Positions 16,498 through 24,541 of a stretch of DNA of 40,007 bases are shown piece by piece (position 1 is the first letter of the stretch; every line of letters starts with the position of its first letter). The position numbers were made by a program, and so were the translations under genes. Below the pieces are notes generated by a model. The model saw nothing but the letters and a program-made list of their open reading frames with translations, was not told where the DNA came from and did not search any database. The stretch is taken from contig CAYYRN010000016.1 of the NCBI GenBank assembly GCA_964474295.1, positions 1 to 40,007 on the forward strand. Reading direction: 5' to 3'. The stretch comes from SIG575 sp964474295 (lineage in GTDB: Bacteria > Bacillota > Clostridia > Oscillospirales > Acutalibacteraceae).

Positions 16498-16601
16498 AAT
16501 AACATCTCCTTTGTATTTTCTTTTTTTATTATCATAACATAACCGCAAGGCGGTGTTTGTCGCCGTAGCGTTATGCTACAATGTTTTGTGAAAATATTAT
16601 A
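16498..16601 (-). promoter_or_regulatory. Extended -10 promoter and folded 5' UTR of paralog B
   Basis: On the minus strand TGCTATAAT (-10 at 16596-16601) is an extended -10 with no clear -35. The roughly 90-base leader can fold as GTAGC/GCTAC or as a longer stem CATAACGC ... GCGGTTATG enclosing GGCG/CGCC. No known riboswitch consensus is recognised. Confidence 0.5.
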
Positions 16602-16654
16602 GCACATCTTTGCCTAAATGGAAAATAAATACTATAAAAGTTTATAAAAAATTC

Positions 16655-17488
16655 TTAAAACTTCATCATCGACCTGATTTTATCGGCTCTTTTGTAAGCC
16701 TCGGACACAAAAGAATAAAAATCCATACCGATATAACGGTCGTGGGCATTTCTCTCAGGTCTGTTTTTGCTGTCAAGCTCAAATGTCAGACATTCGGGAC
16801 AGGTTGACTTTTTCAATCTCTGCACGATTTCTTCCCAATCGGCATTTCCGTCAAACGGAAGAAGATGCAGGTCATCAAACCAGGTTTTTACTTTTTCGTC
16901 TTTCATTCCCAAATTATCGTTAAGGTGCGTGGCAAAAAGCCTGCCGCCGTAAAGGGAAAGCATATCACGGCTGAAATTGTAGCATCTTTCGTGTCCCGAA
17001 TCAAAGCAGAAGCCGACGTTTTCCATATCCGCACATTCTTCGAGAACATATGCCAAATATTCTTCGCCCTCGGTGTTTTCAAAAGCTATTTTAATGCCGT
17101 TTTCTTTTGCATAAAGTGCAAGCTTTTTAAAACGCTGCGCACCCTTTTTGTTCGGAGTATGCTTCTGCATACCGATAATCACATGGCAAATAAGCAATCC
17201 TACACCTGATGCCTTGCAGGAATCCACGCAGGTCTTCAGCGTATTCAAAACTTCCTCCGCTTTCTCTTCATCATCCTCCCACATAACATCCATATTTCCG
17301 AACGGAGCGTGGGCGGACTGGTAAATCAAGCCTTCTTCTTTTGCAATTTCGGCATATTTTTTCATTTTTTCGGCACTGTCGGTAAGCGTAAAAAAGCCGT
17401 CAAATCCCGCTTTGCCGATTAATCTGATTTGTTCTTCTATCGGTACGGGAAAGCTCATTCCCGTATTGATACACAGCTTATATTCCAT
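16655..17488 (-). CDS. Sugar phosphate isomerase/epimerase-like TIM-barrel protein
   Basis: A 277-residue cytosolic protein of the xylose-isomerase-like TIM-barrel superfamily (AP endonuclease 2 fold). Metal-ligand patterns are visible: HAPFG at the second strand, LLICHVIIG, IAFENTEGEE (the conserved Glu), FCFDSGHERC (Asp/His) and LFATHLNDN (His). The end has LTFELDSKNR. Members isomerise or epimerise sugars or inositols; the substrate cannot be read from the sequence. The ATG at 17488 follows GGGAGG; six earlier in-frame residues are unlikely. A terminator hairpin sits just upstream, so how it is transcribed is unclear; read-through from the lipoprotein gene is possible. Confidence 0.85.
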   Translation of the reverse strand: MEYKLCINTGMSFPVPIEEQIRLIGKAGFDGFFTLTDSAEKMKKYAEIAKEEGLIYQSAHAPFGNMDVMWEDDEEKAEEVLNTLKTCVDSCKASGVGLLICHVIIGMQKHTPNKKGAQRFKKLALYAKENGIKIAFENTEGEEYLAYVLEECADMENVGFCFDSGHERCYNFSRDMLSLYGGRLFATHLNDNLGMKDEKVKTWFDDLHLLPFDGNADWEEIVQRLKKSTCPECLTFELDSKNRPERNAHDRYIGMDFYSFVSEAYKRADKIRSMMKF

Positions 17489-17507
17489 ACAGCCTCCCAA
17501 AAACAAA

Positions 17508-17526
17508 GGCAGGTGAAAAACCTGCC
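17508..17526 (-). terminator. Short terminator after the lipoprotein gene
   Basis: A 7-bp stem (17508-17514 with 17520-17526) is followed on the minus strand by TTTGTTTTT. It lies only 20 bases before the next gene's start. Confidence 0.7.
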
Positions 17527-17544
17527 CGAAAATTTATATAGCTG

Positions 17545-18114
17545 TCAGTGTGTGTGATCCTCATGCTTTACAATTTTAACGGCACCTTTAAGGTTTTCGG
17601 AGAGTGATTTTGCACTGTCTTCACCTTGAACTGCCTCGATTGACAAAACAATCTTTGAATCCTTAATAAGTAATATAATGTTTACATTGTCACCGCTTGT
17701 TGCAACAACAACGCTGTCATAAACCGTCTTTTTGCCGGAAAATGCCGCCGTTTGATCTTCTTCATAACTAAGCTCAATGCAGGATGCCTTGTTTTTAAGG
17801 TCATCAACATTCGGCTTTTTGTCCGAAACTTTAAAAACATCGTGAACTACGCTGTCGTTGAGTGCGGCTGTCGCAGCTCCGATTTTTGTTTCGCCCTCTT
17901 TATAAGTAACCTTTTTTCCCTTTGTCCAAACATTCATTGTTGCAATGTGGGAAAATCTTGTTTCTGCATTAAGCAAAGGAGATGTTGTCGTTTCGGCAAC
18001 GGTTGTTTTTTGAGTTGTCGTTTCTTCTTCTTTGCCGCCGATTGAACAAGCCGCAAGAGATAACACAAGCGCCGCACAGGAAACAATTGCCGTAAATTTT
18101 TTAAACTTATTCAT
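17545..18114 (-). CDS. Lipoprotein with Thr-rich linker, unknown function
   Basis: A 189-residue predicted lipoprotein: start MNKFKKFTAI, hydrophobic core, lipobox LAAC with Cys 23. A short Glu/Thr-rich linker (residues 28-47, EEETTTQKTT...) follows, then a globular domain of about 140 residues with several beta strands (DSVVVATSGDNVNIILLIKDSKIVLSIEA). It ends in the His-containing tail HEDHTH. No family is recognised with confidence. The start at 18114 follows AGAGG by about 11 bases. It has its own promoter and terminator, so it is a single-gene unit between ychF and the isomerase-like gene. A role as an envelope sensor or binding protein is only a guess. Confidence 0.8.
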   Translation of the reverse strand: MNKFKKFTAIVSCAALVLSLAACSIGGKEEETTTQKTTVAETTTSPLLNAETRFSHIATMNVWTKGKKVTYKEGETKIGAATAALNDSVVHDVFKVSDKKPNVDDLKNKASCIELSYEEDQTAAFSGKKTVYDSVVVATSGDNVNIILLIKDSKIVLSIEAVQGEDSAKSLSENLKGAVKIVKHEDHTH

Positions 18115-18145
18115 AGTGTAACATTCCTCTCATTTTATTAATTTA

Positions 18146-18173
18146 ATTATATCATAACGTAAAACAAAGTCAA
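18146..18173 (-). promoter_or_regulatory. Promoter of the Thr-rich lipoprotein gene
   Basis: Minus strand TTGACT (18168-18173), 16-base spacer, TATAAT (18146-18151). It sits directly after the ychF stop codon. Confidence 0.75.
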
Positions 18174-18176
18174 GAT

Positions 18177-19271
18177 TCAAACATTAAATCTGAACAAAAC
18201 AATGTCGCCGTCTTTCATAACATATTCCTTGCCCTCGCTTCTTACCAAGCCTTTATCTTTGCAAGCAGCCATTGAGCCGTTTTCGACCAAATCGTCAAAA
18301 GATACAACCTCGGCACGGATAAAGCCTCTTTCAAAATCGCTGTGAATTTTTCCCGCCGCCTGCGGAGCTTTCGTTCCTTTCTTTATTGTCCACGCACGAA
18401 CCTCCGGTTCTCCTGCGGTAAGGTATGAAATAAGTCCCAGCAAATCGTAGCTTCTCTGTATGAGCAAATCAAGACCGCCCTTTTCTATGCCCAAATCGGA
18501 AAGGAACATCTCTTTTTCCTCTTTGTCAAGTGACGCTATTTCCGCTTCAAGCTCGGCACATATGGGAAGCACCTGAGAACCCTCGGACTGTGCGATTTTA
18601 AGGACTTCGCTGTAATATTTGTTGTTTTCGATTCCGTTTACGAAATCGTCCTCACCCATATTGCAAGCGTAAATTACGGGCTTGAGCGTAAGCAGAGCAA
18701 CGGAAGAAAGTATTTCTTTTTCATCCTCGTCACACTCAATACTTCTTGCCGGCTTGCCGTTTTCCATTTCGGAATATGCTCTCTTGAGAAAATCCACTTC
18801 TTTGGCAAGCGATTTATCGCCCTTCATAGCCTTCGTACTTCTGTCGATTCTTCTTTCCATCATTTCCATATCGGAAAAAAGAAGCTCAAGGTTAATTGTT
18901 TCGATATCTCTTGCGGGATTAACGGAACCGTCAACGTGCATAATGTCATCGTTTTCAAAGCAGCGTACAACGTGGATTATAGCGTCAACCTCACGAATGT
19001 GAGAAAGGAACTTGTTTCCGAGTCCTTCACCTTTCGACGCACCCTTAACAAGTCCTGCGATATCGACAAATTCAATCACGGCGGGAGTTGTTTTTGCGGG
19101 CTTGTACATTTCCGTAAGTTTATCGATTCTTTCGTCCGGCACCGCCACAACACCGACATTCGGCTCGATTGTGCAGAAAGCATAGTTTGCGGACTGTGCC
19201 CCCGCATTTGTAATTGCATTAAAAAGCGTACTTTTTCCGACATTCGGAAGTCCCACGATACCTAATTTCAT
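18177..19271 (-). CDS. ychF: Redox-regulated ATPase YchF
   Basis: A 364-residue Obg-family P-loop ATPase, the usual length. Walker A is GLPNVGKST. The switch region is NYAFCTIEPNVGVV. G3 is DIAGLVKGASKGEGLGNKFL. The G4 site is NMGE rather than NKxD, which is why YchF prefers ATP. A coiled-coil insert lies at about residues 130-200, and the C-terminal TGS domain ends KDGDIVLFRFNV. It binds ribosomes and is linked to stress responses. The frame extends upstream to 19418, but homology starts at the ATG at 19271, preceded by AAGGAG. It is divergent from the two-component system gene. Confidence 0.96.
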   Translation of the reverse strand: MKLGIVGLPNVGKSTLFNAITNAGAQSANYAFCTIEPNVGVVAVPDERIDKLTEMYKPAKTTPAVIEFVDIAGLVKGASKGEGLGNKFLSHIREVDAIIHVVRCFENDDIMHVDGSVNPARDIETINLELLFSDMEMMERRIDRSTKAMKGDKSLAKEVDFLKRAYSEMENGKPARSIECDEDEKEILSSVALLTLKPVIYACNMGEDDFVNGIENNKYYSEVLKIAQSEGSQVLPICAELEAEIASLDKEEKEMFLSDLGIEKGGLDLLIQRSYDLLGLISYLTAGEPEVRAWTIKKGTKAPQAAGKIHSDFERGFIRAEVVSFDDLVENGSMAACKDKGLVRSEGKEYVMKDGDIVLFRFNV

Positions 19272-19462
19272 ATATTTCAAAACTCCTTTGTTTTCAAATT
19301 TTTCGGGTAAGGAAAGTGTATACGCACCACAACTATTTACTTTACCACAAAAATGCGTTTTTTTCAATACCTTTTGCTTCTTTCCGAAATAAGACCGAAA
19401 AATTGTCCGAAAACGCAAAAAAATAAAAATTTTTTATTTTTTTGCGAAAAACGGCTCGAAAA

Positions 19463-19495
19463 GTTACGCTTTTGTTACGCTGACTGTGTTATAAT
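19463..19495 (+). promoter_or_regulatory. Promoter with direct repeat before the two-component system
   Basis: An extended -10, TGTTATAAT (TATAAT at 19490-19495), has no good -35. In its place lie two copies of GTTACGCT (19463-19470 and 19474-19481), 11 bases start to start, one helical turn. This looks like an activator-binding direct repeat. Confidence 0.55.
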
Positions 19496-19537
19496 GGGTT
19501 AAAAGCACGGCAAATGTAAAACAGGAACGGTGACAAA

Positions 19538-21274
19538 ATGATGAAAAAATCATCCGAAAGCAAATTAAGAACCGCAAAAGGAATATTGATGGCGGCAGTT
19601 GGTGTTTTGGTAACGCTCGTAATGATTCTTTCTTTTTTCAGCCGCAACGATGTTACGGAAAGTCGCAGCAAGGGAGAATATACCGTTGCGGGCAATGTTT
19701 CCTCATCCCATATCGGCAGCGGCGACAACGCAAGGGACGAATACCGTTTCACGTTGAGTGAAATCGAGCATGCCGAAACCTTGGCATTTTTTGTCAACCA
19801 TCACGATGTTAAAGTATATGTGGGGGATGAGTGTGTATACACGGTAACGGCATCAAAGGACAGTTCTTTTGCCACCACGGGCGGCACATGGATTATGATA
19901 CCGCTGTACGAGGATGATATCGGCAAAGAAATCCGTGTGATTTTCACACCGCTTTATAAAAATTATCGAACGGATGATCCGGAATTTTTACTCGGTTCGG
20001 AAATCGCCGTACATAATTTTACACTACACCGTGCTTTGCCCGCTTTAATACTGTGCCTTTGCGTTATATTTGCGGGAGTTTTGCTGATTTGCCTTGCGGT
20101 TTACCACAACATTAAGGGCGATTTTTACGGCAGGCTGTATGCTTTGGGAATTTTGGCGATTTCCGCAGGCTTATGGAGAATCTCTTATGACCGTGTGGCT
20201 TACATTCTGTTTGAAAACAGTGAGGTGTTTATTTATACCCTATCCATAATATCTCTTATGACTATGGCACTTTCAATGTTAAACTCAATAGAAACAAATG
20301 AAAAAGGCAAAAATCTTATTAAAATATGTTCCTGCTGTTACAGTGTAATATACATTTTTCAGCTTGTGCTGCAAATTGCGGGCATTGCCGACCTTAGACA
20401 AACGCTCAAAGCAATACATCTTACCATTATAATCAGTGCAGCATTGTTTACCGCAAACAGCATCTTCAATCTTATTAAACACGATAAGCCAAAAGGAAGA
20501 AAAACCGACTTTTCGTGGCTGTTCGGAGTGGGAGTTGCAATAGATCTTATCACATACTATTTAAACGAAGATTCCCTGAATATGGTTTTTACCATTATCG
20601 CCATTTTGTCATATTCCGTGCTTGAGGGTGTAAGCCTTTTGTTTACTTACATCGAACAGAAGAACGCTTTTGAGGAAATGGAAACGCAGCTTACTCTCAG
20701 CCGTACCGCAACGATGATGAGCCAAATTCGTTCTCATTTTGTGTTCAATATTCTCAACGCTATCAGCGGTATGTGTAAGTATGACCCGGAAATGGCGGAT
20801 GACACCGTTGTACGCTTTGCACGTTATTTGCGTAACAACATAGACATTATGGAAAAAGACGGAAACGTTGACTTTGAAACAGACCTGCGGCAGCTTGAAG
20901 ATTATGTGGCATTGGAGCAGGTGCGGTTCGGGGATAAAATTGAGTTTTATACCGATATCGAAACGGACAAATTTTCTATACCGCCGCTTATTTTACAGCC
21001 CGTTGTCGAAAATGCGATAAAGCACGGCGTGAGCAAAAAGCAGGGCAACGGCACTATCATCCTGCGTACCCGTGACCTCGGCAAAAACATTGTCATAACC
21101 GTTGAGGATGACGGCGTAGGCTTTGATATGGCGGAATTGGATAAAGAAAAATCGGTAGGCATCAGAAATATCCGCTTTCGCTTAAAGCATTTGGCACACG
21201 GCAGCTTGGATATAGTAAGTGAAATCGGCAAAGGTACTGTCGTTACCATTAAAATCCCAAAGGAGAATAAGTAA
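19538..21274 (+). CDS. Sensor histidine kinase, 7TM-DISM and LytS-type
   Basis: A 578-residue membrane kinase. There is one N-terminal transmembrane helix (about 14-34) and an extracytoplasmic beta-rich domain (about 40-165) ending in FTPLYKNYRTDDPEFLLGSE. Six or seven transmembrane helices follow (about 168-372), as in 7TMR-DISM receptors. The cytoplasmic part has a His_kinase (PF06580-type) H-box MSQIRSHFVFN, with His 400 as phosphoacceptor; the usual Pro before it is Ser here. The ATP-binding N-box QPVVENAIKHG (about 486) and DDGVGFD (about 525) are intact. The cognate response regulator overlaps its stop codon by one base (TAATG). The signal is unknown; DISM extracellular domains often bind carbohydrate-like ligands. 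Confidence 0.92.
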   Translation: MMKKSSESKLRTAKGILMAAVGVLVTLVMILSFFSRNDVTESRSKGEYTVAGNVSSSHIGSGDNARDEYRFTLSEIEHAETLAFFVNHHDVKVYVGDECVYTVTASKDSSFATTGGTWIMIPLYEDDIGKEIRVIFTPLYKNYRTDDPEFLLGSEIAVHNFTLHRALPALILCLCVIFAGVLLICLAVYHNIKGDFYGRLYALGILAISAGLWRISYDRVAYILFENSEVFIYTLSIISLMTMALSMLNSIETNEKGKNLIKICSCCYSVIYIFQLVLQIAGIADLRQTLKAIHLTIIISAALFTANSIFNLIKHDKPKGRKTDFSWLFGVGVAIDLITYYLNEDSLNMVFTIIAILSYSVLEGVSLLFTYIEQKNAFEEMETQLTLSRTATMMSQIRSHFVFNILNAISGMCKYDPEMADDTVVRFARYLRNNIDIMEKDGNVDFETDLRQLEDYVALEQVRFGDKIEFYTDIETDKFSIPPLILQPVVENAIKHGVSKKQGNGTIILRTRDLGKNIVITVEDDGVGFDMAELDKEKSVGIRNIRFRLKHLAHGSLDIVSEIGKGTVVTIKIPKENK

Positions 21275-22068
21275 TGCACATCATTTATGTTGACGATGAA
21301 ATGCCCGCAATCAACAACTTTCGTTTGACTACGGAAAATTTCCCCGAAATAAAAGAACTCAATACCTTTCAAAGCGGTGAAGAAGCTTTGGATTTTGTGA
21401 AAAACAATACTGTGGATGCCGCTTTTTTGGATATGGAAATGCCCGGAATACACGGCTTGGGACTTGCCAAAGCACTTAAATCATATGACCCCGAAATTCG
21501 TGTGGTATTCGTTACCGCTTTCGGTCAATACGCTTTGGAAGCTTTCGGAGTAGATGCTACGGGTTATCTTTTAAAGCCGTACACCGCTGCCGACATTCGC
21601 AAAGAGCTTGCAAAATGCGCTTACAAACCTCTGCCGTCGCATAGGGTGATAATCGAAACCATTCCCACTTTAAGCGTTACGGTTGACGGCACACCTCTTC
21701 ATTTTTCGGGAGCAAAGCCGAGGGAGATGTTGGCTTTGTTGGTTGACAGCGGAGAACGGGGCTTTTCCGTCGGTGAATGTATTGCCCGTTTGTGGCCCGA
21801 ACGCCCTGCCGATGCGGGAACGCAGTCCCTTTGCCGTATGACGTGGAAACGGCTGACAGACGTTTTTGAAAGCGTGGGTGCGGAGGATGTGTTGTACACC
21901 ACGGATAACAGACGGCATTTAAAGACAGATGCCGTAAGCTGTGACCTTTACCGTATACTTGACGGTGACAAGCAAGCCGCAAAGAAATACAACGGCGAAT
22001 ATTTGTCGGAATATCTGTGGGCAGAGGAGCGAAATGCACAGCTTGATAAATTACTCAACAGTATTTAA
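21274..22068 (+). CDS. Response regulator with SARP-like winged-helix output
   Basis: A 264-residue response regulator. The receiver domain has Asp 7/Asp 8 in the acidic pocket, the phosphoacceptor Asp 53 (FLDMEMPG), Thr 81 and Lys 101 (LLKPY). After a linker comes a winged-helix-like region (about 130-215: FSGAKPREMLALLVDSGERGFSVGECIARLWPE). A short end then follows with GEYLSEYLWAEERNAQLD, which resembles the beginning of a bacterial transcriptional activation (BTAD) domain of SARP regulators, cut short. LytS-type kinases more often pair with LytTR or AraC-type outputs. It is co-expressed with the kinase. Its targets are unknown; the GTTACGCT repeat upstream is a candidate autoregulatory site. 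Confidence 0.88.
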   Translation: MHIIYVDDEMPAINNFRLTTENFPEIKELNTFQSGEEALDFVKNNTVDAAFLDMEMPGIHGLGLAKALKSYDPEIRVVFVTAFGQYALEAFGVDATGYLLKPYTAADIRKELAKCAYKPLPSHRVIIETIPTLSVTVDGTPLHFSGAKPREMLALLVDSGERGFSVGECIARLWPERPADAGTQSLCRMTWKRLTDVFESVGAEDVLYTTDNRRHLKTDAVSCDLYRILDGDKQAAKKYNGEYLSEYLWAEERNAQLDKLLNSI

Positions 22069-22083
22069 AACGACGGTAAAATA

Positions 22084-22116
22084 AAAAAAGAGAATCATTT
22101 TCATATTTTCTTTTTT
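22084..22116 (+). terminator. Weak AT-rich hairpin after the response regulator
   Basis: A 12-bp stem (22084-22095 with 22105-22116) is nearly all A-T with one G-T pair; the T-run is the right arm itself. It may end the two-component transcript weakly. Confidence 0.35.
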
Positions 22117-22135
22117 CTGATAAATATTTCGGACA

Positions 22136-22169
22136 GGCGATACAATCAAGGCATAAGGATTGTATCGCC
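22136..22169. repeat. Perfect hairpin sharing its arm with the post-gyrA hairpin
   Basis: Arms 22136-22147 and 22158-22169 pair perfectly over 12 bp around a 10-base loop. CGATACAATC/GATTGTATCG is the same 10-bp arm as at 2968-2999, while the loops differ. No T-tract follows. Confidence 0.6.
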
Positions 22170-22202
22170 CGAATTGTTTTTCAAAAAATAACCTGTAAAA
22201 TA

Positions 22203-22231
22203 TTGTACAGCCGAGGTTTTTAGTGTATAAT
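22203..22231 (+). promoter_or_regulatory. Promoter of rfbB
   Basis: TTGTAC (22203-22208), 17-base spacer, TATAAT (22226-22231), about 35 bases before the start codon. Confidence 0.65.
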
Positions 22232-22265
22232 AAATTAAATATGTATGAAAGAGGTGCTTAAACCT

Positions 22266-23282
22266 ATGAAAAATATACTCGTCACCGGTGGTGCCGGATT
22301 TATCGGAAGCAATTTTATTTTTTATATGTTCAAAAAACATCCCGATTACAGAATTGTCTGTGTCGATAAGCTGACCTATGCGGGAAATCTCCATACACTT
22401 CAAAGCGTTGCACAAAAAGAAAATTTCCGTTTTGTTCGTGCCGACATTACAGACAGAAAAGCGATTTTCGCACTCTTTGAGAAAGAAAAATTCGATGCCG
22501 TAGTCAACTTTGCGGCGGAAAGCCACGTTGACCGTTCAATCGAAAACCCCGAAGTTTTTCTTAAAACAAACATCCTCGGAACACAGGTTCTTCTCGATGC
22601 CGTCAACAAATATTCCGTTGAGAGATATCATCAGGTTTCAACAGATGAGGTTTACGGTGATTTGCCGCTTGACAGAAAAGATTTGTTTTTTACGGAAAGC
22701 ACACCGATTCACACCTCGTCGCCTTACTCCGCATCAAAGGCTTCTGCCGATTTGCTGGTTCAAGCATATATCAGAACCTTTAAAACTCCGGCTACGATTT
22801 CGAGATGCTCAAACAACTACGGCCCTTATCAGTTCCCCGAAAAACTCATCCCTCTTATGTTCGTAAAAGCTTCGGGCGATGAAAAGCTTCCCGTTTACGG
22901 CGAGGGTGCAAACGTAAGAGACTGGCTTTTTGTGGATGACCACTGCAAAGCGATAGATATGATTCTCGAAAACGGAAAAATCGGTGAGGTTTATAATATC
23001 GGCGGTCATAACGAGAGAACAAACCTTGAGGTTGTAAGGACAATACTTCACGCTCTCGGCAAAGGCGAGGAGCTTATAACCTACGTCAAGGACAGACCGG
23101 GACACGATATGCGTTACGCAATTGACCCCCAAAAAATCAAAGACGAGCTTGGCTGGTATCCCGAAACCGATTTTGATTCTGGCATTGCGAAAACAATCGA
23201 ATGGTACAAAAACAACACCGAATGGTGGGAAAATGTTTTAAGCGGAGAATACAAAGAGTTCAACGAAAAGGAAGGTAAATAA
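22266..23282 (+). CDS. rfbB: dTDP-glucose 4,6-dehydratase
   Basis: Second enzyme of dTDP-L-rhamnose synthesis: it converts dTDP-glucose to dTDP-4-keto-6-deoxyglucose using bound NAD. It is a 338-residue extended short-chain dehydrogenase. The Rossmann motif TGGAGFIGSNF is at the N-terminus. The STDEVYGD motif carries the Thr/Asp/Glu active-site residues, and YSASKAS is the Tyr-x-x-x-Lys pair. C-terminal PGHDMRYAIDPQKIKDELGW is typical. ATG 22266 matches the family start and has AGAGG 11 bases upstream; an in-frame ATG at 22245 is less likely. It stands 12 kb from rfbACD. A DUF1015 gene follows after 2 bases. Confidence 0.95.
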   Translation: MKNILVTGGAGFIGSNFIFYMFKKHPDYRIVCVDKLTYAGNLHTLQSVAQKENFRFVRADITDRKAIFALFEKEKFDAVVNFAAESHVDRSIENPEVFLKTNILGTQVLLDAVNKYSVERYHQVSTDEVYGDLPLDRKDLFFTESTPIHTSSPYSASKASADLLVQAYIRTFKTPATISRCSNNYGPYQFPEKLIPLMFVKASGDEKLPVYGEGANVRDWLFVDDHCKAIDMILENGKIGEVYNIGGHNERTNLEVVRTILHALGKGEELITYVKDRPGHDMRYAIDPQKIKDELGWYPETDFDSGIAKTIEWYKNNTEWWENVLSGEYKEFNEKEGK

Positions 23283-23284
23283 TT

Positions 23285-24529
23285 ATGGCTGTTTTGAAAC
23301 CTCTCAAAGCAATAAGACCTAAGCCGGAATTTGCCGAAAAGGTCGCAGCACTTCCTTATGACGTTATGAACAGTGAAGAAGCCCGTGAAAAAGTAAAAAA
23401 CAACCCCTATTCGTTTTTGCACGTTGACAAAGCCGAAGTGGATTTGCCGCCGGACACCGATATTTATTCGGACGAGGTTTACCTGAAAGCAAAAGAGAAT
23501 CTCGAAAAATCCGTAAAAGACGGAATATGTATAGATGACACGCAGGCAAAGTATTATATTTACCGTCAGATTATGGACGGAAGAAGCCAAACGGGTATAG
23601 TCGGATGTGCTTCAATTGACGATTACATTAACGGAAACATAAAACGTCATGAGTTTACCCGTGCCGACAAGGAGCAGGACAGAATACGTCACATCGACAC
23701 CTGCAACGCCAACACGGGACCGATATTTTTAACGTACAGACATAAGAAAAACGTTTCCGACTTCATAAAAAATTACTGCGATGCAAACACACCGCTTTAT
23801 GATTTTGAAAGTGACGGAGTTTCGCAGACGGTTTGGATGATAGATGACGTTTCCGTTAACGAAAAGCTTGAAAATATGCTTTCCGATGTCGGAGATTACT
23901 ACATTGCGGACGGGCATCACCGCTGTGCTTCTGCGGCAAAAGTCGGCATCAAGCGGCGTGAGGAAAATCCCGATTTTGATTCGACAGAGGAATTTAATTT
24001 CTTCCTTGCCGTGCTTTTTGCTGACGAAGACCTCGAAATTCTCGATTACAATCGTGTAATAAAAGATTTAAACGGATTAAGTGAGGAAGAATTTTTAAAT
24101 AAAATCAAAAAAAGCTTTACTGTTGAAAGGCAAACATCTTCAAAGCCTTTCAAGCCGAGCGAAAAGCATACGTTCGGACTGTATATGAATAAAGTCTGGT
24201 ACAAGCTTGAGGCGAAAGATTTTATTTTTGATAAGGACGATCCCGTTGCCCGTCTTGACGTTTCGATTTTGCAAAACAGCTTAATTTCCCCGATTCTCGG
24301 AATCGATGACCCCAGAACGGATAAAAGAATTGATTTTGTCGGCGGAATAAGAGGTCTTAAAGAACTTGAAAAAAGAGCAGAAAGCGATATGAAAATCGCT
24401 TTTTCGATGTTCCCGACAACGCTTGACGATTTGATGAGCATTGCGGATGCGGGAAAGGTTATGCCCCCGAAATCAACTTGGTTTGAGCCTAAGCTTTTAA
24501 GCGGGCTTTTCGTTCATAAACTCGGATAA
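23285..24529 (+). CDS. DUF1015 family protein
   Basis: A 414-residue cytosolic protein of the DUF1015 (COG4198) family, usual length. Recognisable landmarks are the N-terminal IRPKPEFAEKVAALPYDVM, RHEFTRADKEQDRIRH, the CNANTGPIFLTY strand and the conserved YYIADGHHRCASAAK. The C-terminal half includes DPRTDKRIDFVGGIRGLKEL and ends near MPPKSTWFEPKLLSGLFVH. The biochemical function of the family is not established. It starts 2 bases after rfbB and ends 12 bases before the probable lepA start, so it is in one transcript with both. The tight link to a nucleotide-sugar gene may be incidental. Confidence 0.92.
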   Translation: MAVLKPLKAIRPKPEFAEKVAALPYDVMNSEEAREKVKNNPYSFLHVDKAEVDLPPDTDIYSDEVYLKAKENLEKSVKDGICIDDTQAKYYIYRQIMDGRSQTGIVGCASIDDYINGNIKRHEFTRADKEQDRIRHIDTCNANTGPIFLTYRHKKNVSDFIKNYCDANTPLYDFESDGVSQTVWMIDDVSVNEKLENMLSDVGDYYIADGHHRCASAAKVGIKRREENPDFDSTEEFNFFLAVLFADEDLEILDYNRVIKDLNGLSEEEFLNKIKKSFTVERQTSSKPFKPSEKHTFGLYMNKVWYKLEAKDFIFDKDDPVARLDVSILQNSLISPILGIDDPRTDKRIDFVGGIRGLKELEKRAESDMKIAFSMFPTTLDDLMSIADAGKVMPPKSTWFEPKLLSGLFVHKLG

Positions 24530-24541
24530 AAGGTGATACTT

